Shown: positions 40,323-51,087, counted from the stretch's first letter. The stretch is 64,000 bases of DNA from Faecalibacterium sp. I3-3-33 (GCF_023347295.1 NZ_CP094469.1:1116001-1180000), one strand, 5' to 3'. Translations and numbers: made by a program. Notes: generated by a model not told the origin, from the letters alone.

Positions 40323-40622
40323 ATGGCACAAAAAAAGATCCCTGCCCGCCAGTGCATCGGCTGCATGACCAGCCGCCCCAAAAAGGAGCTGGTGCGCGTG
40401 GTGCGCGCACCCAGCGGGGAGATCAGCATTGATCTGGTAGGCAAAAAGCCGGGACGTGGCGCATATCTCTGCCCGGACCCGGACTGCCTGACCAAGGCAA
40501 AGAAGAAAAAGGCGCTGGAGCGCTGCTTTGAGCAGCCGGTCCCCGCCGAGGTATACGACGCGCTGGCTGTACAGCTGGCCGCAGCCGCAAAGGAGGCAGC
40601 AGCCGATGGCAAAAAAGAATAA
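40323..40622 (+). CDS. ylxR: YlxR/RnpM (DUF448) RNA-binding protein
   Basis: The 99-residue protein has the family signature RQCIGCMTSRPKKELVRVVR and KKPGRGAYLCPDPDCL. Homologues bind RNA and have been linked to RNase P. GGAGGG precedes the ATG. It overlaps ylxQ by 17 bp, so the two are translationally linked. Confidence 0.93.
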   Translation: MAQKKIPARQCIGCMTSRPKKELVRVVRAPSGEISIDLVGKKPGRGAYLCPDPDCLTKAKKKKALERCFEQPVPAEVYDALAVQLAAAAKEAAADGKKE

Positions 40623-40983
40623 CGCCCCCGCAAAACCCAAGCTGCCCCCGGAGGAGGCGCTGTATCAGGCCGTGAGCCTGTGCCGCAAGGCCGGTGCGCT
40701 GACCATGGGCTTTGATGCCGTGGAGGAGGCCTGCGTAAAAAGCAAGGCATGGCTGGTGATGACCGCATCGGATATCAGCCCCAAGACTTTGCAGCGTTTG
40801 AACTACGCCGTAGGGGACTTGGTGGACGTGTTCACCATGCCGCTGACGCAGGATAAGCTGGCCGATATCAGCCACAAGCCCGTGGCTGTTTACGCGGTGA
40901 CCGACCGCAACCTCGCAAAGCTCTGCTTCGACCGCCTGTCGGACTGCGGAGCAATCAAAAATGAGGAGGATATGAGCGAATGA
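40606..40983 (+). CDS. ylxQ: YlxQ, ribosomal L7Ae/L30e-type RNA-binding protein
   Basis: The 125-residue protein has an L7Ae-like fold (LCRKAGALTMGFDAVEEACV, VMTASDISPKTLQRLNY, DISHKPVAVYAVTD). It would bind kink-turn RNA. The start ATG 40606 lies inside the end of ylxR and has AAAGGAGG 9 bases upstream. Its stop overlaps the infB start (ATGA). The first 15 residues are a basic Ala/Pro/Lys extension. Confidence 0.93.
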   Translation: MAKKNNAPAKPKLPPEEALYQAVSLCRKAGALTMGFDAVEEACVKSKAWLVMTASDISPKTLQRLNYAVGDLVDVFTMPLTQDKLADISHKPVAVYAVTDRNLAKLCFDRLSDCGAIKNEEDMSE

Positions 40984-43460
40984 TCGTAAAATATAAAGTG
41001 AGTGACTTTGCAAAGGATCTGAACCTTTCTACAAAGAAGGTGCTGGATGAGCTGACCGCCATGGGCAGCACCGGCAAGAAGAACAGCTCCAATCTGGAGG
41101 AGAACGAGCTGAACTATCTGCTGGAGAAGTTCAGCAAGGATAACAGCGTGGCGAATCTGGACGAGTTTTTGAACAGCGCCAAGGCTCCCAAGGAGGAGCC
41201 CAAGGCTGAGAAAAAGGCTGAGCAGAAAGCCGAAAAGAAGGCTGAGAAGAAGCCCGAGGCTCCCAAGGCTGACAAAAAGCCCCAGCAGCCCGCCGCAAAG
41301 GCCGAGCAGCCCAAGGCAAACAACAATAACAACAACGGCAAGCACGGCGATAAGAAGCCCGAGCAGCACAAGAAGCGCGAGGAAAAGACCGTTTCCTTCA
41401 GCGAGCTGGCACGCGAGACCGGCGCAAAGGCTACCGCTGCCCCCGCACAGGCAGTCTCTGTCCGCCGTGAGGACAATCAGGTCACCGTGGATACCCGCAC
41501 TGTGGATATGAACGTGGACCGTTTCGACGCCCGCTACGATGATCTGGCCTCCACCAAGAACACCGAGAACCGCCGCAAGCCCACCCCGCAGGGCAACAAG
41601 CAGAAGTTCACCCAGCGCGGCCAGCGCCAGCGCCAGCAGTTCCAGAAGGGCAAGCGCGAGACCGAGTTCGAGCGTCTGCAGCGCATCCAGCTGGAAAAGG
41701 CCCGTAACGCCCAGCTGAAGGTGCTGATCCCTGACGAGATCACCGTGGGCGAGCTGGCTGCCCGCCTGAAGCAGCAGGCCGGCAAGGTCATTGCCAAGTT
41801 CATGCAGATGGGCGAGATGCACGCCATCAACGATGTGATCGACTTCGACACTGCAGCTCTGCTGGCAGAGGAGTTCCACGCAAAGGTCGAGCACGAGGTG
41901 CACGTTACCATCGAGGAGCGCCTGTTCACGCAGGAAGAGGATTCGCAGGAGGATCTGGTGGAGCGTCCCCCGGTGGTCTGCGTTATGGGCCATGTTGACC
42001 ACGGCAAGACCAGTATTCTGGATGCCATCCGCAAGACCAACGTTACCGCAGGCGAGGCCGGCGGCATCACGCAGGCCATCGGTGCATATCAGGTCAAGGT
42101 CAACGACAGCCTCATCACCTTCCTGGATACCCCGGGCCATGAGGCGTTCACCTCCATGCGTGCCCGCGGTGCCAACATGACCGATATTGCAGTTCTGGTG
42201 GTTGCTGCCGACGACGGCATCATGCCCCAGACCATCGAGTCCATCAACCACGCCAAGGCTGCAAATGTCAAGCTCATCGTGGCAATGAACAAGATGGATA
42301 AGCCCACCGCAAACCCCGAGCGCGTGATGGAAGGCCTGACCAAGTACGGCATCATCACCGAGGACTGGGGCGGCGATGTGGCCTGCATCCCGGTGTCTGC
42401 CCTGACCGGCATGGGCATCAACGACCTGCTGGAGCGCATTGCTCTGGAAGCTGAGGTCATGGAGCTGAAAGCAAACCCCAACCGCCGCGCCAAGGGTGCG
42501 GTCGTCGAGGCCCGTCTGGACAAGGGCCAGGGCCCCATTGCCACCATTCTGGTGCAGAACGGCACCCTGCACTCCGGCGACGTCATCATTGCCGGTACCG
42601 CTGTGGGCCGCGTGCGCACCATGCGCAGCGACAAGGGTCAGTTGCTCACCGATGCCGGCCCCTCTACCCCTGTGGAGATCACCGGCCTGACCGCCGTGCC
42701 CGAGGCAGGCGACCTGTTCGAGGCTGTTGAGGACGAGCGTCTGGCCCGTGAGCTGGCCGAGCAGCGCATTGCTGCCGCCAAGGAGAAGCAGTTCTCCTCC
42801 TTCCAGAAGGTCACGCTGGATAACTTGTTCAGCCAGATGGCACAGAACGACATGAAGGAACTGGCCATCGTGGTCAAGGCCGACGTGCAGGGCTCTGCCG
42901 AGGCTGTGAAGCAGAGTCTGGAGAAGATCTCCAACGATGAGGTGCGCGTGCGCGTCATCCACGCCGGTGTCGGCGCCATCAGCAAGTCTGACGTGGATCT
43001 GGCCGATGCCTCCAACGCCATCATCATCGGCTTCAACGTCCGCCCGGACAACGTGGCTAAGGAAGAAGCCGCTGCCACCAAGGTGGAAATGCGTATGTAC
43101 CGCGTCATTTACGACGCCATCAACGATGTTACCGACGCTATGAAGGGTATGCTGGCACCCAAGTTCCGTGAGGTCTCTCTGGGCGAGCTGCAGGTGCGTC
43201 AGGTGTACAAGATCTCCAACGTGGGCACCGTTGCAGGTTGCCGCGTGACCAGCGGCAAGATCACCCGCGACAGCAAGGTGCGCGTGGTGCGTGACGGCAT
43301 CGTCATTGCCGAGGACGAGATCGCATCCCTGAAGCGCTTCAAGGATGACGCCAAGGAAGTGGCCGAGGGCTACGAGTGCGGCGTGACCCTGGAGAAGTTT
43401 GCGGACGTCAAGGAAGGCGACGTGTACGAAGCTTTCAAGATGGAAGAATACCGCGACTAA
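40980..43460 (+). CDS. infB: Translation initiation factor IF-2
   Basis: The 826-residue protein has an N-terminal IF2_N motif (KVSDFAKDLNLSTKKVLDEL), then a Lys/Glu/Ala-rich low-complexity linker (about 60-135) and a basic region. The GTPase has P-loop GHVDHGKT at 337-344, DTPGH, and NKMDKP. Domains II, III and C2 follow and bind fMet-tRNA. IF-2 joins the initiator tRNA to the ribosome. It is coupled to ylxQ by a 4-bp overlap. Confidence 0.98.
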   Translation: MIVKYKVSDFAKDLNLSTKKVLDELTAMGSTGKKNSSNLEENELNYLLEKFSKDNSVANLDEFLNSAKAPKEEPKAEKKAEQKAEKKAEKKPEAPKADKKPQQPAAKAEQPKANNNNNNGKHGDKKPEQHKKREEKTVSFSELARETGAKATAAPAQAVSVRREDNQVTVDTRTVDMNVDRFDARYDDLASTKNTENRRKPTPQGNKQKFTQRGQRQRQQFQKGKRETEFERLQRIQLEKARNAQLKVLIPDEITVGELAARLKQQAGKVIAKFMQMGEMHAINDVIDFDTAALLAEEFHAKVEHEVHVTIEERLFTQEEDSQEDLVERPPVVCVMGHVDHGKTSILDAIRKTNVTAGEAGGITQAIGAYQVKVNDSLITFLDTPGHEAFTSMRARGANMTDIAVLVVAADDGIMPQTIESINHAKAANVKLIVAMNKMDKPTANPERVMEGLTKYGIITEDWGGDVACIPVSALTGMGINDLLERIALEAEVMELKANPNRRAKGAVVEARLDKGQGPIATILVQNGTLHSGDVIIAGTAVGRVRTMRSDKGQLLTDAGPSTPVEITGLTAVPEAGDLFEAVEDERLARELAEQRIAAAKEKQFSSFQKVTLDNLFSQMAQNDMKELAIVVKADVQGSAEAVKQSLEKISNDEVRVRVIHAGVGAISKSDVDLADASNAIIIGFNVRPDNVAKEEAAATKVEMRMYRVIYDAINDVTDAMKGMLAPKFREVSLGELQVRQVYKISNVGTVAGCRVTSGKITRDSKVRVVRDGIVIAEDEIASLKRFKDDAKEVAEGYECGVTLEKFADVKEGDVYEAFKMEEYRD

Positions 43461-43470
43461 GATTTAAAAT

Positions 43471-43608
43471 AACCCTCTCCGTCATTGCTGACGCAATGCC
43501 GCCTCTCCCGAGGCAGGAGGCTTGCAGAGAAACGGAAAAGCATCCCGTATCCACGCAAAAAGCTCGCCCATCGGGAGAGCTGCCAAGCGAAGCGAGGCTG
43601 AGAGGGTT
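43471..43608. repeat. Family 2 MITE-like element inside the translation operon
   Basis: Terminal inverted repeats AACCCTCTC and GAGAGGGTT bound 138 bp containing CCTCTCCCGAGGCAGGAGG and CATCGGGAGAG. It fills the infB-rbfA gap without breaking either gene; rbfA keeps its own AAAGGAG just beyond. Confidence 0.65.
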
Positions 43609-43630
43609 TTCTTTTTAAAGGAGAAACGGA

Positions 43631-44023
43631 ATGTCTCAGAAAAATATGGGCCGTCTTGCGCAGGATATGAAGCGCGAGGTCATTGCCATCATCGGCCGGC
43701 TGAAGGACCCGCGGCTGGAGGGCGGTCTGCTGACCGTCACCCGTCTGGACGTGACGCCGGATCTGGATGTGGCAAAAGTGTATGTAAGCGTGATGGGCCG
43801 CGCAGACGGCCCCAAGCCCGCAATCGAAGCGCTGAACCGTGCTGCAGGCCATGTGCGCACCGAGGTCAGCAAAAAAATGCACATCCGCAAGGCACCCCGC
43901 TTCATCTTTGTGGAGGATGACGGTGCCGCCTACGCCGCCCACATCAACGAGCTGCTGCGCAGTCTGAACGTGAACGGCGAGGAAGAAGCACAGTCTGCCG
44001 ATACCGAACAGACCGAGGACTGA
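43631..44023 (+). CDS. rbfA: Ribosome-binding factor A
   Basis: The 130-residue protein has the RbfA KH-like core (RLAQDMKREVIAIIGRLKDPR near 8-28, LDVTPDLDVAKVYVSV near 40-55, LNRAAGHVRTEVSKKM near 70-85). It aids maturation of the 16S rRNA 5' end and cold adaptation. AAAGGAG precedes the ATG. A Glu-rich tail follows the fold. Confidence 0.96.
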   Translation: MSQKNMGRLAQDMKREVIAIIGRLKDPRLEGGLLTVTRLDVTPDLDVAKVYVSVMGRADGPKPAIEALNRAAGHVRTEVSKKMHIRKAPRFIFVEDDGAAYAAHINELLRSLNVNGEEEAQSADTEQTED

Positions 44024-44052
44024 CTGCCTTTGCGGAAAGGATGGATCATTGG

Positions 44053-45030
44053 ATGACAGAACAACTGAATGTGCAGCAGATGGCGCAGCGCCTGCTGGCT
44101 GCGGACAACATTTTGATTCTGTGCCACAAAAACCCGGACGGTGACACCATCGGCTGCGGCAGCGCCCTGTACTATGCGCTCAAAGCGCTGGAAAAAACAA
44201 CGGCGGTGCTCTGTTCCGATGCCATTCCGTCCCGCTACGCCTTTACGAACCCACGGCTGTTCAAGGGCGAGTTTGAGCCCCGCACCGTGATCGCAGTGGA
44301 CGTGGCCGGTTTGCAGCTGTTTGGCGAAAATAACGGTGTGCCGCAGTTTGCACGCCATGTGGACCTGTGCATCGACCACCACGCGGGCAACAACGGCTAT
44401 GCCGATTTTACCCTTCTGGATGCCGGTGCCGCTGCGGCAGCAGAGCTGCTGTATCAGGTCATCGTGGAGATGGGCGTGACCATCACCCCCCACATTGCCG
44501 ACTGCCTGTACACAGGCATTGCCACCGACACTGGCTGCTTCAAGTTCTCCTCCACCACGGCCAACACCCACACGGTGGCGGCAAAGCTCATTGAGGCCGG
44601 CTGTCATGTGGAGGAGCTGAACACCCTGCTCTTCGACACCAAGCCCCGTGCCCGCATGGAGGCCGAGCGCATCGCCCGCAACCATCTGGAGTACTATCTG
44701 GATGGCCGCTGCGCCCTGATCTACCTGACGCGGGACGAGATCCGGCAGAGCGGGGTAGACCCTGCGGATCTGGAGGAGCTGACCAGCCTGCCCATCAGCA
44801 TCGAGGGAGTCAAGGTGGGTCTGACCCTGCGCCAGCAGCCCGGCGGCAGCTACCGCATCAGCGTGCGCACCGCAAAGGGCGTGGACGCCTGTGCCATTGC
44901 CCGGCGGCTGGGCGGCGGCGGCCACACCCGCGCAGCGGGCTGTGAGCTGCTGGGCGACCTTGAAAACACCAAAAATGCGATCCTTGCAGAGGTGGAAGCC
45001 GAACTGGACGCACCGCAGGAGGAAGCATGA
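44053..45030 (+). CDS. nrnA: DHH/DHHA1 phosphoesterase NrnA (nanoRNase / pAp phosphatase)
   Basis: The 325-residue protein has the DHH motifs in order: HKNPDGDTIGCGSAL near 26-40, VDVAG near 82, DHHAG near 107-111, and the C-terminal DHHA1 GGGGHTRAAGC near 295-305. NrnA degrades 2-5 nt RNAs and dephosphorylates 3'-phosphoadenosine phosphate. Either ATG 44041 or ATG 44053 could be the start; I prefer 44053, since GGAAAGG directly abuts the first. It sits in the usual rbfA-nrnA-truB order and overlaps truB by 4 bp. Confidence 0.93.
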   Translation: MTEQLNVQQMAQRLLAADNILILCHKNPDGDTIGCGSALYYALKALEKTTAVLCSDAIPSRYAFTNPRLFKGEFEPRTVIAVDVAGLQLFGENNGVPQFARHVDLCIDHHAGNNGYADFTLLDAGAAAAAELLYQVIVEMGVTITPHIADCLYTGIATDTGCFKFSSTTANTHTVAAKLIEAGCHVEELNTLLFDTKPRARMEAERIARNHLEYYLDGRCALIYLTRDEIRQSGVDPADLEELTSLPISIEGVKVGLTLRQQPGGSYRISVRTAKGVDACAIARRLGGGGHTRAAGCELLGDLENTKNAILAEVEAELDAPQEEA

Positions 45031-45914
45031 TGCAGGGCATCCTGATCGTAGACAAGCCCATGGACTGGACCAGCTTTGACGTGGTGGCAAAGCTGCGCGG
45101 CGTGCTGGGCACCCGCAAGCTGGGGCACAGCGGTACGCTGGATCCTATGGCCACCGGCGTTCTGCCGGTGTTCTGCGGCGGTGCCAGCAAGGCGGTGGAT
45201 CTGCAGCTGAACCACGACAAGACCTACCGCGCCACCCTGCGCCTGGGCGCACGCACCGATACCGGCGATAGCACCGGCACGGTGCTGGAAACCGCGCCCG
45301 TTACCGCCGGAGAAAAGGAGCTGCTGGCTGTACTGCCGCAGTTTGTCGGCCCGCAGATGCAGGTGCCGCCCATGTACTCCGCGGTCAAGATCAACGGCCA
45401 GCCGCTGTATAAGCTGGCCCGCGAGGGCGTGACCGTGGAGCGCAAGGCGCGCCCCATTGAGATCTACGGCATCGAGTACGGCGGCAGTCCGGCAGAAAAC
45501 GAGTATGTGCTGACGGTGCGCTGCTCCAAGGGCACCTATATCCGCACGCTGCTGGAGGAGATCGCCGCCGCCATGGGGCAGAAGGGCACCATGAGCGCTC
45601 TGCGCCGCACTTCTGCCGGTCTGTACACCGAAGCGGACGCCCACACGCTGGAAGAAATTCTTGCCGCAAAGGAGCAGGGAAGCGCTGCACTGGAAGCACT
45701 GATGCTGCCGGTGGAAAGCGTGTTCACCCCGCTGCCGCTGCTGGTGGTGGAGCCATGGGTGGAGCAGCACCTGTACAACGGCTGCCCCACCAGCCGCTAC
45801 CCGGCGGCAGACGGACGCTACCGGGTGCGCAGCGCCGCCGGACAGTTCCTTGGCCTTGCCAACATCACCGGCGGGGTGCTCCGGGTGGAAAAACTGTTCG
45901 TGGAACGTAATTGA
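45027..45914 (+). CDS. truB: tRNA pseudouridine(55) synthase TruB
   Basis: The 295-residue protein has the TruB start (GILIVDKPMDWTSFDVV) and catalytic motif KLGHSGTLDPMATGVL with Asp39. KTYRATLRLG, VPPMYSAVKINGQPLYKLAR and RCSKGTYIRTL complete the fold. It makes pseudouridine 55 in the T loop of tRNAs. AGGAGGA precedes two adjacent ATGs; the first overlaps the nrnA stop. Confidence 0.97.
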   Translation: MMQGILIVDKPMDWTSFDVVAKLRGVLGTRKLGHSGTLDPMATGVLPVFCGGASKAVDLQLNHDKTYRATLRLGARTDTGDSTGTVLETAPVTAGEKELLAVLPQFVGPQMQVPPMYSAVKINGQPLYKLAREGVTVERKARPIEIYGIEYGGSPAENEYVLTVRCSKGTYIRTLLEEIAAAMGQKGTMSALRRTSAGLYTEADAHTLEEILAAKEQGSAALEALMLPVESVFTPLPLLVVEPWVEQHLYNGCPTSRYPAADGRYRVRSAAGQFLGLANITGGVLRVEKLFVERN

Positions 45915-45935
45915 ACAATAAAGGAAACAAGACCC

Positions 45936-46853
45936 ATGCAGATCATTTCTCAGTTTGCCCCGCTGCCGCTGGCACAGCCCAAAAAGGGCACCGCCGTGGC
46001 CATGGGCTACTTTGACGGCATCCATATCGGCCACCGGGCGGTGATCGAAGGGGCGGTACAATGGGCAAAGACCCATGATGCAGCCCCGGCGGTGTTCACC
46101 TTCCGCCTGCCGGTAGAAAATAAAATGAAGGGCAAGCGCCTGCTCTCCACCGAGGATAAGCACGCCTTGATCCACAGCCTTGGGGTGGAGTATTACCTTA
46201 CCCCGGACTTTGAAGCAATCAAGGCGCTGAGCCCGGAGGAGTTCGTGCGCGGCATCGTAGAAAACTGCCACGCCCGGGCGCTGTTCTGCGGCGAAAACTT
46301 CACCTTTGGCGCAAAAGCTGCCGGTACGCCGGAGCTGCTGCGCACCCTCTGCGCCCCCCTTGGGGTAGAGGTAGTGGTGGTGCCCATGGCACAGTTTGAG
46401 GAAAAGCCGGTGTCCTCCACCCGCATCCGCACTGCGCTGGAGGGCGGGGATATCCCCGCCGCCAACGCCATGCTGGGCATGCCCTATGCCATCCGCTTTG
46501 CGGTGCAGCACGGGGCGGGACTGGGGCACACCCTCGGGGTGCCCACCATCAACCAGCTGTACCCGCAGGGCTTCCAGATGCCCCGCAGCGGCATTTATAT
46601 CACCCGCACCTGCATCAACGGGGTGTGGTATCCCTCGGCCACCGGTCTGGGCAGCCGCCCTACTGTGAACGATGACGCCACCAAGGTGACCTGCGAGACC
46701 TTTATCCCGGGTTTTTCCGGTGACCTGTACGGCACCGACCCGGTGGTGGAGTTCCACGCTTACCTGAGCCCCAGCAAAAAGTTTGACACGCTGGACCAGC
46801 TGCGGGACTGCATCAACGATGCCGCTCGCCGCGCACAGGAATATTTTGCATAA
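45936..46853 (+). CDS. ribF: Bifunctional riboflavin kinase / FAD synthetase
   Basis: The 305-residue protein has an N-terminal nucleotidyltransferase half (MGYFDGIHIGHRAVIEGA near 23-40, FCGENFTFGAKAAGTPELL near 110-128, SSTRIRTAL near 162-170). The C-terminal flavokinase half has GHTLGVPTIN near 201-210 and GLGSRPTVN. It converts riboflavin to FMN and FAD. It is the last gene of the operon and is followed directly by a family 1 hairpin. The kinase motif reads GHTLGVPT where GRTLGFPT is more common, a mild variation. Confidence 0.95.
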   Translation: MQIISQFAPLPLAQPKKGTAVAMGYFDGIHIGHRAVIEGAVQWAKTHDAAPAVFTFRLPVENKMKGKRLLSTEDKHALIHSLGVEYYLTPDFEAIKALSPEEFVRGIVENCHARALFCGENFTFGAKAAGTPELLRTLCAPLGVEVVVVPMAQFEEKPVSSTRIRTALEGGDIPAANAMLGMPYAIRFAVQHGAGLGHTLGVPTINQLYPQGFQMPRSGIYITRTCINGVWYPSATGLGSRPTVNDDATKVTCETFIPGFSGDLYGTDPVVEFHAYLSPSKKFDTLDQLRDCINDAARRAQEYFA

Positions 46854-46861
46854 CGCATCAA

Positions 46862-46926
46862 CAGCGGAAAAATTATTTTTATTTGGGGTCGAGAAACGCC
46901 TGTGGGCGTTTTTCGACCCCTTTTGT
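46862..46926 (+). terminator. Terminator of the translation operon (family 1 hairpin, copy E)
   Basis: After CAGCGGAAAAATTATTTTTATTT, a 16-bp stem (46885-46900 with 46905-46920, one G-U pair in the plus-strand RNA) closes the loop TGTG and runs into TTTTGTCGTGAAGG. It begins eight bases past the ribF stop. From there to the pgk promoter no gene is seen. Confidence 0.75.
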
Positions 46927-47018
46927 CGTGAAGGAAAACAGCATTTCCGGCGTCTGCGGGCAGAAAAAACCGCACTTCGGGCAAAATAGACACATTTCCG
47001 TGCAACAACGGCAAATGT

Positions 47019-47075
47019 TTGTTAAACAATTATCTATCTCATATCCTTGCAATGCGCGCAGTTTTTGTTTATAAT
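47019..47075 (+). promoter_or_regulatory. Promoter of pgk with an upstream palindrome
   Basis: TTGCAA (47047-47052) and TATAAT (47070-47075) are separated by 17 bp. Upstream, TTGTTAAACAA (47019-47029) is a perfect palindrome of a kind recognised by redox or sugar repressors such as Rex, which is only a suggestion here. Confidence 0.65.
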
Positions 47076-47151
47076 AGTAGCTGTACGGGGCAACGCCCCG
47101 ATTGTGAGCGAGACTCTGGTTCAGAATTATAACTTGAGAGGAGTTTTTACC

Positions 47152-48360
<1,209 letters not shown>

Positions 48361-48381
48361 TTTTTCCGGCATCACAATGGG

Positions 48382-48417
48382 TGCGGCGGCATTTACGCCG
48401 CCGCATCTTTTCTTTTT
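48382..48417 (+). terminator. Terminator (or attenuator) between pgk and tpiA
   Basis: TGCGGCGGC pairs with GCCGCCGCA, followed by TTTTCTTTTT. tpiA lies only 46 bp further, so partial readthrough is likely. Confidence 0.8.
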
Positions 48418-48463
48418 GTGCAGGCAATTTGTAAATAGTTACGAAGGTAAGGAGAAAATAACA

Positions 48464-49234
48464 ATGGATAAGGCAAAGCGCAAGGCTATTATCGCTGGCA
48501 ACTGGAAGATGAACAAGACCGCCTCCGAGGCTGCTGTTCTGGTGGACGAGCTGATCCCCGCCGTGAAGGACGCCACCTGCGAGGTCGTCATCTGCACCCC
48601 GTTTACCGATCTGGTCACCGCTGTGGCTAAGACCAAGGGCACCAACATCCATGTGGGTGCCGAGAACGTCCACTTTGAGAAGTCCGGTGCTTTCACCGGC
48701 GAGATCAGCGCCGATATGCTGGTAGATCTGGGCGTGGAGTACGTCATCGTCGGCCACTCTGAGCGCCGTCAGTACTTTGCAGAGACCGACCAGACCGTCA
48801 ACAAGCGCGCGCTGGCTGCCCTGAACGCCGGTCTGAAGGTCATCCTGTGCGTGGGCGAGAGCCTGCAGCAGCGCGAGGAGGGCGTTACCGAGGAGCTGGT
48901 CCGTATGCAGACCAAGATCGCCCTGCGTGACGTGACCACCGAGCAGATGGCAAACGTTGTCATCGCCTACGAGCCTGTCTGGGCCATCGGCACCGGCAAG
49001 ACCGCTACCGCTGATCAGGCAGAGGAAGTCTGCGCTCAGATCCGCAAGGTGGTGGGCGAGCTGTACGGCGAGGCTGTGGCCGAAACTACCACCGTACAGT
49101 ATGGCGGCAGCATGAACGCCAAGAACTGCGAGGAGCTGCTGAGCAAGAAGGACGTGGACGGCGGCCTGATCGGCGGCGCATCCCTGAAGGCTCCTGACTT
49201 TGCAGTCATCGTCAATGCAGCAACCAAGGGCTGA
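48464..49234 (+). CDS. tpiA: Triosephosphate isomerase
   Basis: The 256-residue protein has all catalytic residues: Lys15 in AGNWKMN, His98 in VGHSERR and Glu170 in [12 protein letters not shown], followed by the phosphate-binding YGGSMNAKN and GGLIGGASL. It interconverts glyceraldehyde-3-phosphate and dihydroxyacetone phosphate. The start is ATG 48464 after AAGGAGAAA. Confidence 0.98.
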   Translation: MDKAKRKAIIAGNWKMNKTASEAAVLVDELIPAVKDATCEVVICTPFTDLVTAVAKTKGTNIHVGAENVHFEKSGAFTGEISADMLVDLGVEYVIVGHSERRQYFAETDQTVNKRALAALNAGLKVILCVGESLQQREEGVTEELVRMQTKIALRDVTTEQMANVVIAYEPVWAIGTGKTATADQAEEVCAQIRKVVGELYGEAVAETTTVQYGGSMNAKNCEELLSKKDVDGGLIGGASLKAPDFAVIVNAATKG

Positions 49235-49264
49235 GCAACTGCCTTTTTCCCTAATTAGCTGTTT

Positions 49265-49317
49265 CAGCGCCCGGCTGCGCCGTTTTTTCAGCGCTGAGCC
49301 GGGCGCTGATCTGTTTT
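49265..49317 (+). terminator. Terminator of tpiA
   Basis: CAGCGCCCGGCT pairs with AGCCGGGCGCTG, followed by T-rich sequence. Just after it, GCACCCGCAGGC is directly repeated (about 49340-49365) in the gpmI leader. Confidence 0.75.
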
Positions 49318-49419
49318 TACAGCAGCCGTTCGGGTGTTATGCACCCGCAGGCTGCACCCGCAGGCGGGGCGCTTAGCCTTGCCCGCAACGCGTGATAAAT
49401 TCAAAGGAGATTCAATTTT

Positions 49420-50946
49420 ATGGCAAAGAAACCTGTTCTTCTGTGCATCATGGATGGCTTCGGCTGGGTGCCGAACGAGACCTTTGGCAACGCCGTTGTG
49501 GCTGCCAAGACCCCCCATCTGGATGCTCTGATGGCAAAGTACCCCATGACCACCATTGATGCTTCCGGCATGGCTGTCGGTCTGCCCGATGGCCAGATGG
49601 GTAACTCCGAGGTCGGCCACACCAACATGGGCGCAGGCCGTATCGTGTACCAGCAGCTGACCCTTATCACCAAGTCCATCCACGATGGCGAGATGCTCAA
49701 GAACCCTGTGCTGGTCAAGAACATGAAGGCCGCTATTGAGGCTGGCAAGGCCATCCACCTGATGGGTCTGGTGGGCACCGGCGGTGTGCACAGCCATGCC
49801 GACCACTGGTTTGGCGTGCTGGAAATGGCAAAGCATCTGGGTGCAAAGGAAGTTTACCTGCACTGCATCACCGATGGCCGTGATACCGACCCCCACTCCG
49901 GCAAGGGCTTCCTTGCTGACCTGCAGGCCAAGCTGGACGAGCTGGGTGTGGGCAAGATCGCCAGCGTTTCCGGCCGTTACTACGCCATGGACCGCGATAA
50001 CAACTGGGATCGTGAAGAGAAGGCTTACGCTGCCTTCGTCTACGGCGAGGGTGAGCACGCTGCCAACGCTGCCGAGGCCATCGAGGCTTCCTACGCAGCA
50101 GACAAGACCGATGAGTTCGTGCTGCCCTGCGTCACCTGCGAGGGTGGCCGCGTGCAGGACGGCGACACCGTCATCTTCATGAACTTCCGCCCCGACCGTG
50201 CCCGCCAGATGACCCGCATCTTCTGCGACGATGCCTTTACCGGCTTCGAGCGCCGCGGCGGCCGCAAGCAGGTGAACTACGTCTGCATGGCCGAGTACGA
50301 TGCCACCATGCCCAACTGCGAGGTTGCTTATCCCCCGGTGGAGCTGAAGAACGTTCTGGGCGAGTACCTGTCTGCCCATGGCAAGACCCAGCTGCGCATT
50401 GCCGAGACCGAGAAGTACGCTCATGTCACCTTCTTCTTCAACGGCGGCGTGGAGGCTCCCTACGAGGGTGAGGACCGCTGCGTCATCCCCAGCCCCAAGG
50501 TTGCCACCTACGACCTGAAGCCTGAGATGAGCGCCCCCGAGGTCGCTGCCGAGTGCGTCAAGCGCATCGAGAGCGGCAAGTACGATGTGGTCATCCTGAA
50601 CTTTGCAAACTGCGATATGGTCGGCCACACCGGCGTGTTCGATGCTGCTGTCAAGGCCGTTGAGGCTGTGGATACCTGCGTGGATCAGGTGGTCACCGCT
50701 GTGCTGAACGCCGGCGGCTGCGCTTTCATCACCGCTGACCACGGCAACGCCGAAAAGATGATGAACCCGGACGGCACCCCCTTCACCGCCCACACCACCA
50801 ACGTTGTGCCCTTTGTGGCAGTTGGCTGCGGCGACGTGAAGCTGCGCGAGGGCGGCTGTCTGGCCGACATCGCACCCACCATGCTGCCCTATATCGGCCT
50901 GCCCGTTCCCGCCGAGATGACCGGCAAGAGCATCATCGTGGAGTGA
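49420..50946 (+). CDS. gpmI: 2,3-bisphosphoglycerate-independent phosphoglycerate mutase
   Basis: The 508-residue protein is the Mn2+-dependent iPGM: MDGFG near 11-15, catalytic Ser63 in GNSEVGHTNMGAGR, RYYAMDRD near 187-194, and NFADCD-like NFANCDMVGHTG plus TADHGNAE near the C-terminus as metal ligands. NFANCD has Asn where NFANPD is usual in this family. It interconverts 3- and 2-phosphoglycerate. AAAGGAG precedes the ATG. Confidence 0.97.
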   Translation: MAKKPVLLCIMDGFGWVPNETFGNAVVAAKTPHLDALMAKYPMTTIDASGMAVGLPDGQMGNSEVGHTNMGAGRIVYQQLTLITKSIHDGEMLKNPVLVKNMKAAIEAGKAIHLMGLVGTGGVHSHADHWFGVLEMAKHLGAKEVYLHCITDGRDTDPHSGKGFLADLQAKLDELGVGKIASVSGRYYAMDRDNNWDREEKAYAAFVYGEGEHAANAAEAIEASYAADKTDEFVLPCVTCEGGRVQDGDTVIFMNFRPDRARQMTRIFCDDAFTGFERRGGRKQVNYVCMAEYDATMPNCEVAYPPVELKNVLGEYLSAHGKTQLRIAETEKYAHVTFFFNGGVEAPYEGEDRCVIPSPKVATYDLKPEMSAPEVAAECVKRIESGKYDVVILNFANCDMVGHTGVFDAAVKAVEAVDTCVDQVVTAVLNAGGCAFITADHGNAEKMMNPDGTPFTAHTTNVVPFVAVGCGDVKLREGGCLADIAPTMLPYIGLPVPAEMTGKSIIVE

Positions 50947-50975
50947 TGCCGGACGGGATAACCGGATAAACAAAC

Positions 50976-51011
50976 AAAAGGCTGCTGCACATTTTGTGCG
51001 GCAGCCTTTTT
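50976..51011 (+). terminator. Terminator of gpmI
   Basis: AAAAGGCTGCTGCACA pairs with TGTGCGGCAGCCTTTTT. It is very similar to the antiporter terminator at 23338-23375. Confidence 0.9.
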
Positions 51012-51026
51012 GCGTAAGAAAAATTT

Positions 51027-51087
51027 CCGTGAAAAGGGAATAGCGGAGCGTCCGCAGACGCTCCGCTATTCCGAAATTAAAAATAGT
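51027..51087 (-). repeat. Family 1 hairpin, copy C, downstream of apbE
   Basis: On the minus strand ACTATTTTTAATTT is followed by a perfect 16-bp stem (51037-51052 with 51057-51072) around TGCG, then CTTTTCACGG. Its arms match copy A except for one compensated base pair. It probably terminates apbE, whose stop is 22 bp upstream. Confidence 0.75.

Noticed and set aside
49334-49370. Tandem GCACCCGCAGGC repeat ahead of gpmI as a regulatory array
   Set aside because: Only two units are present with no further support; it is recorded as a note on the tpiA terminator entry.
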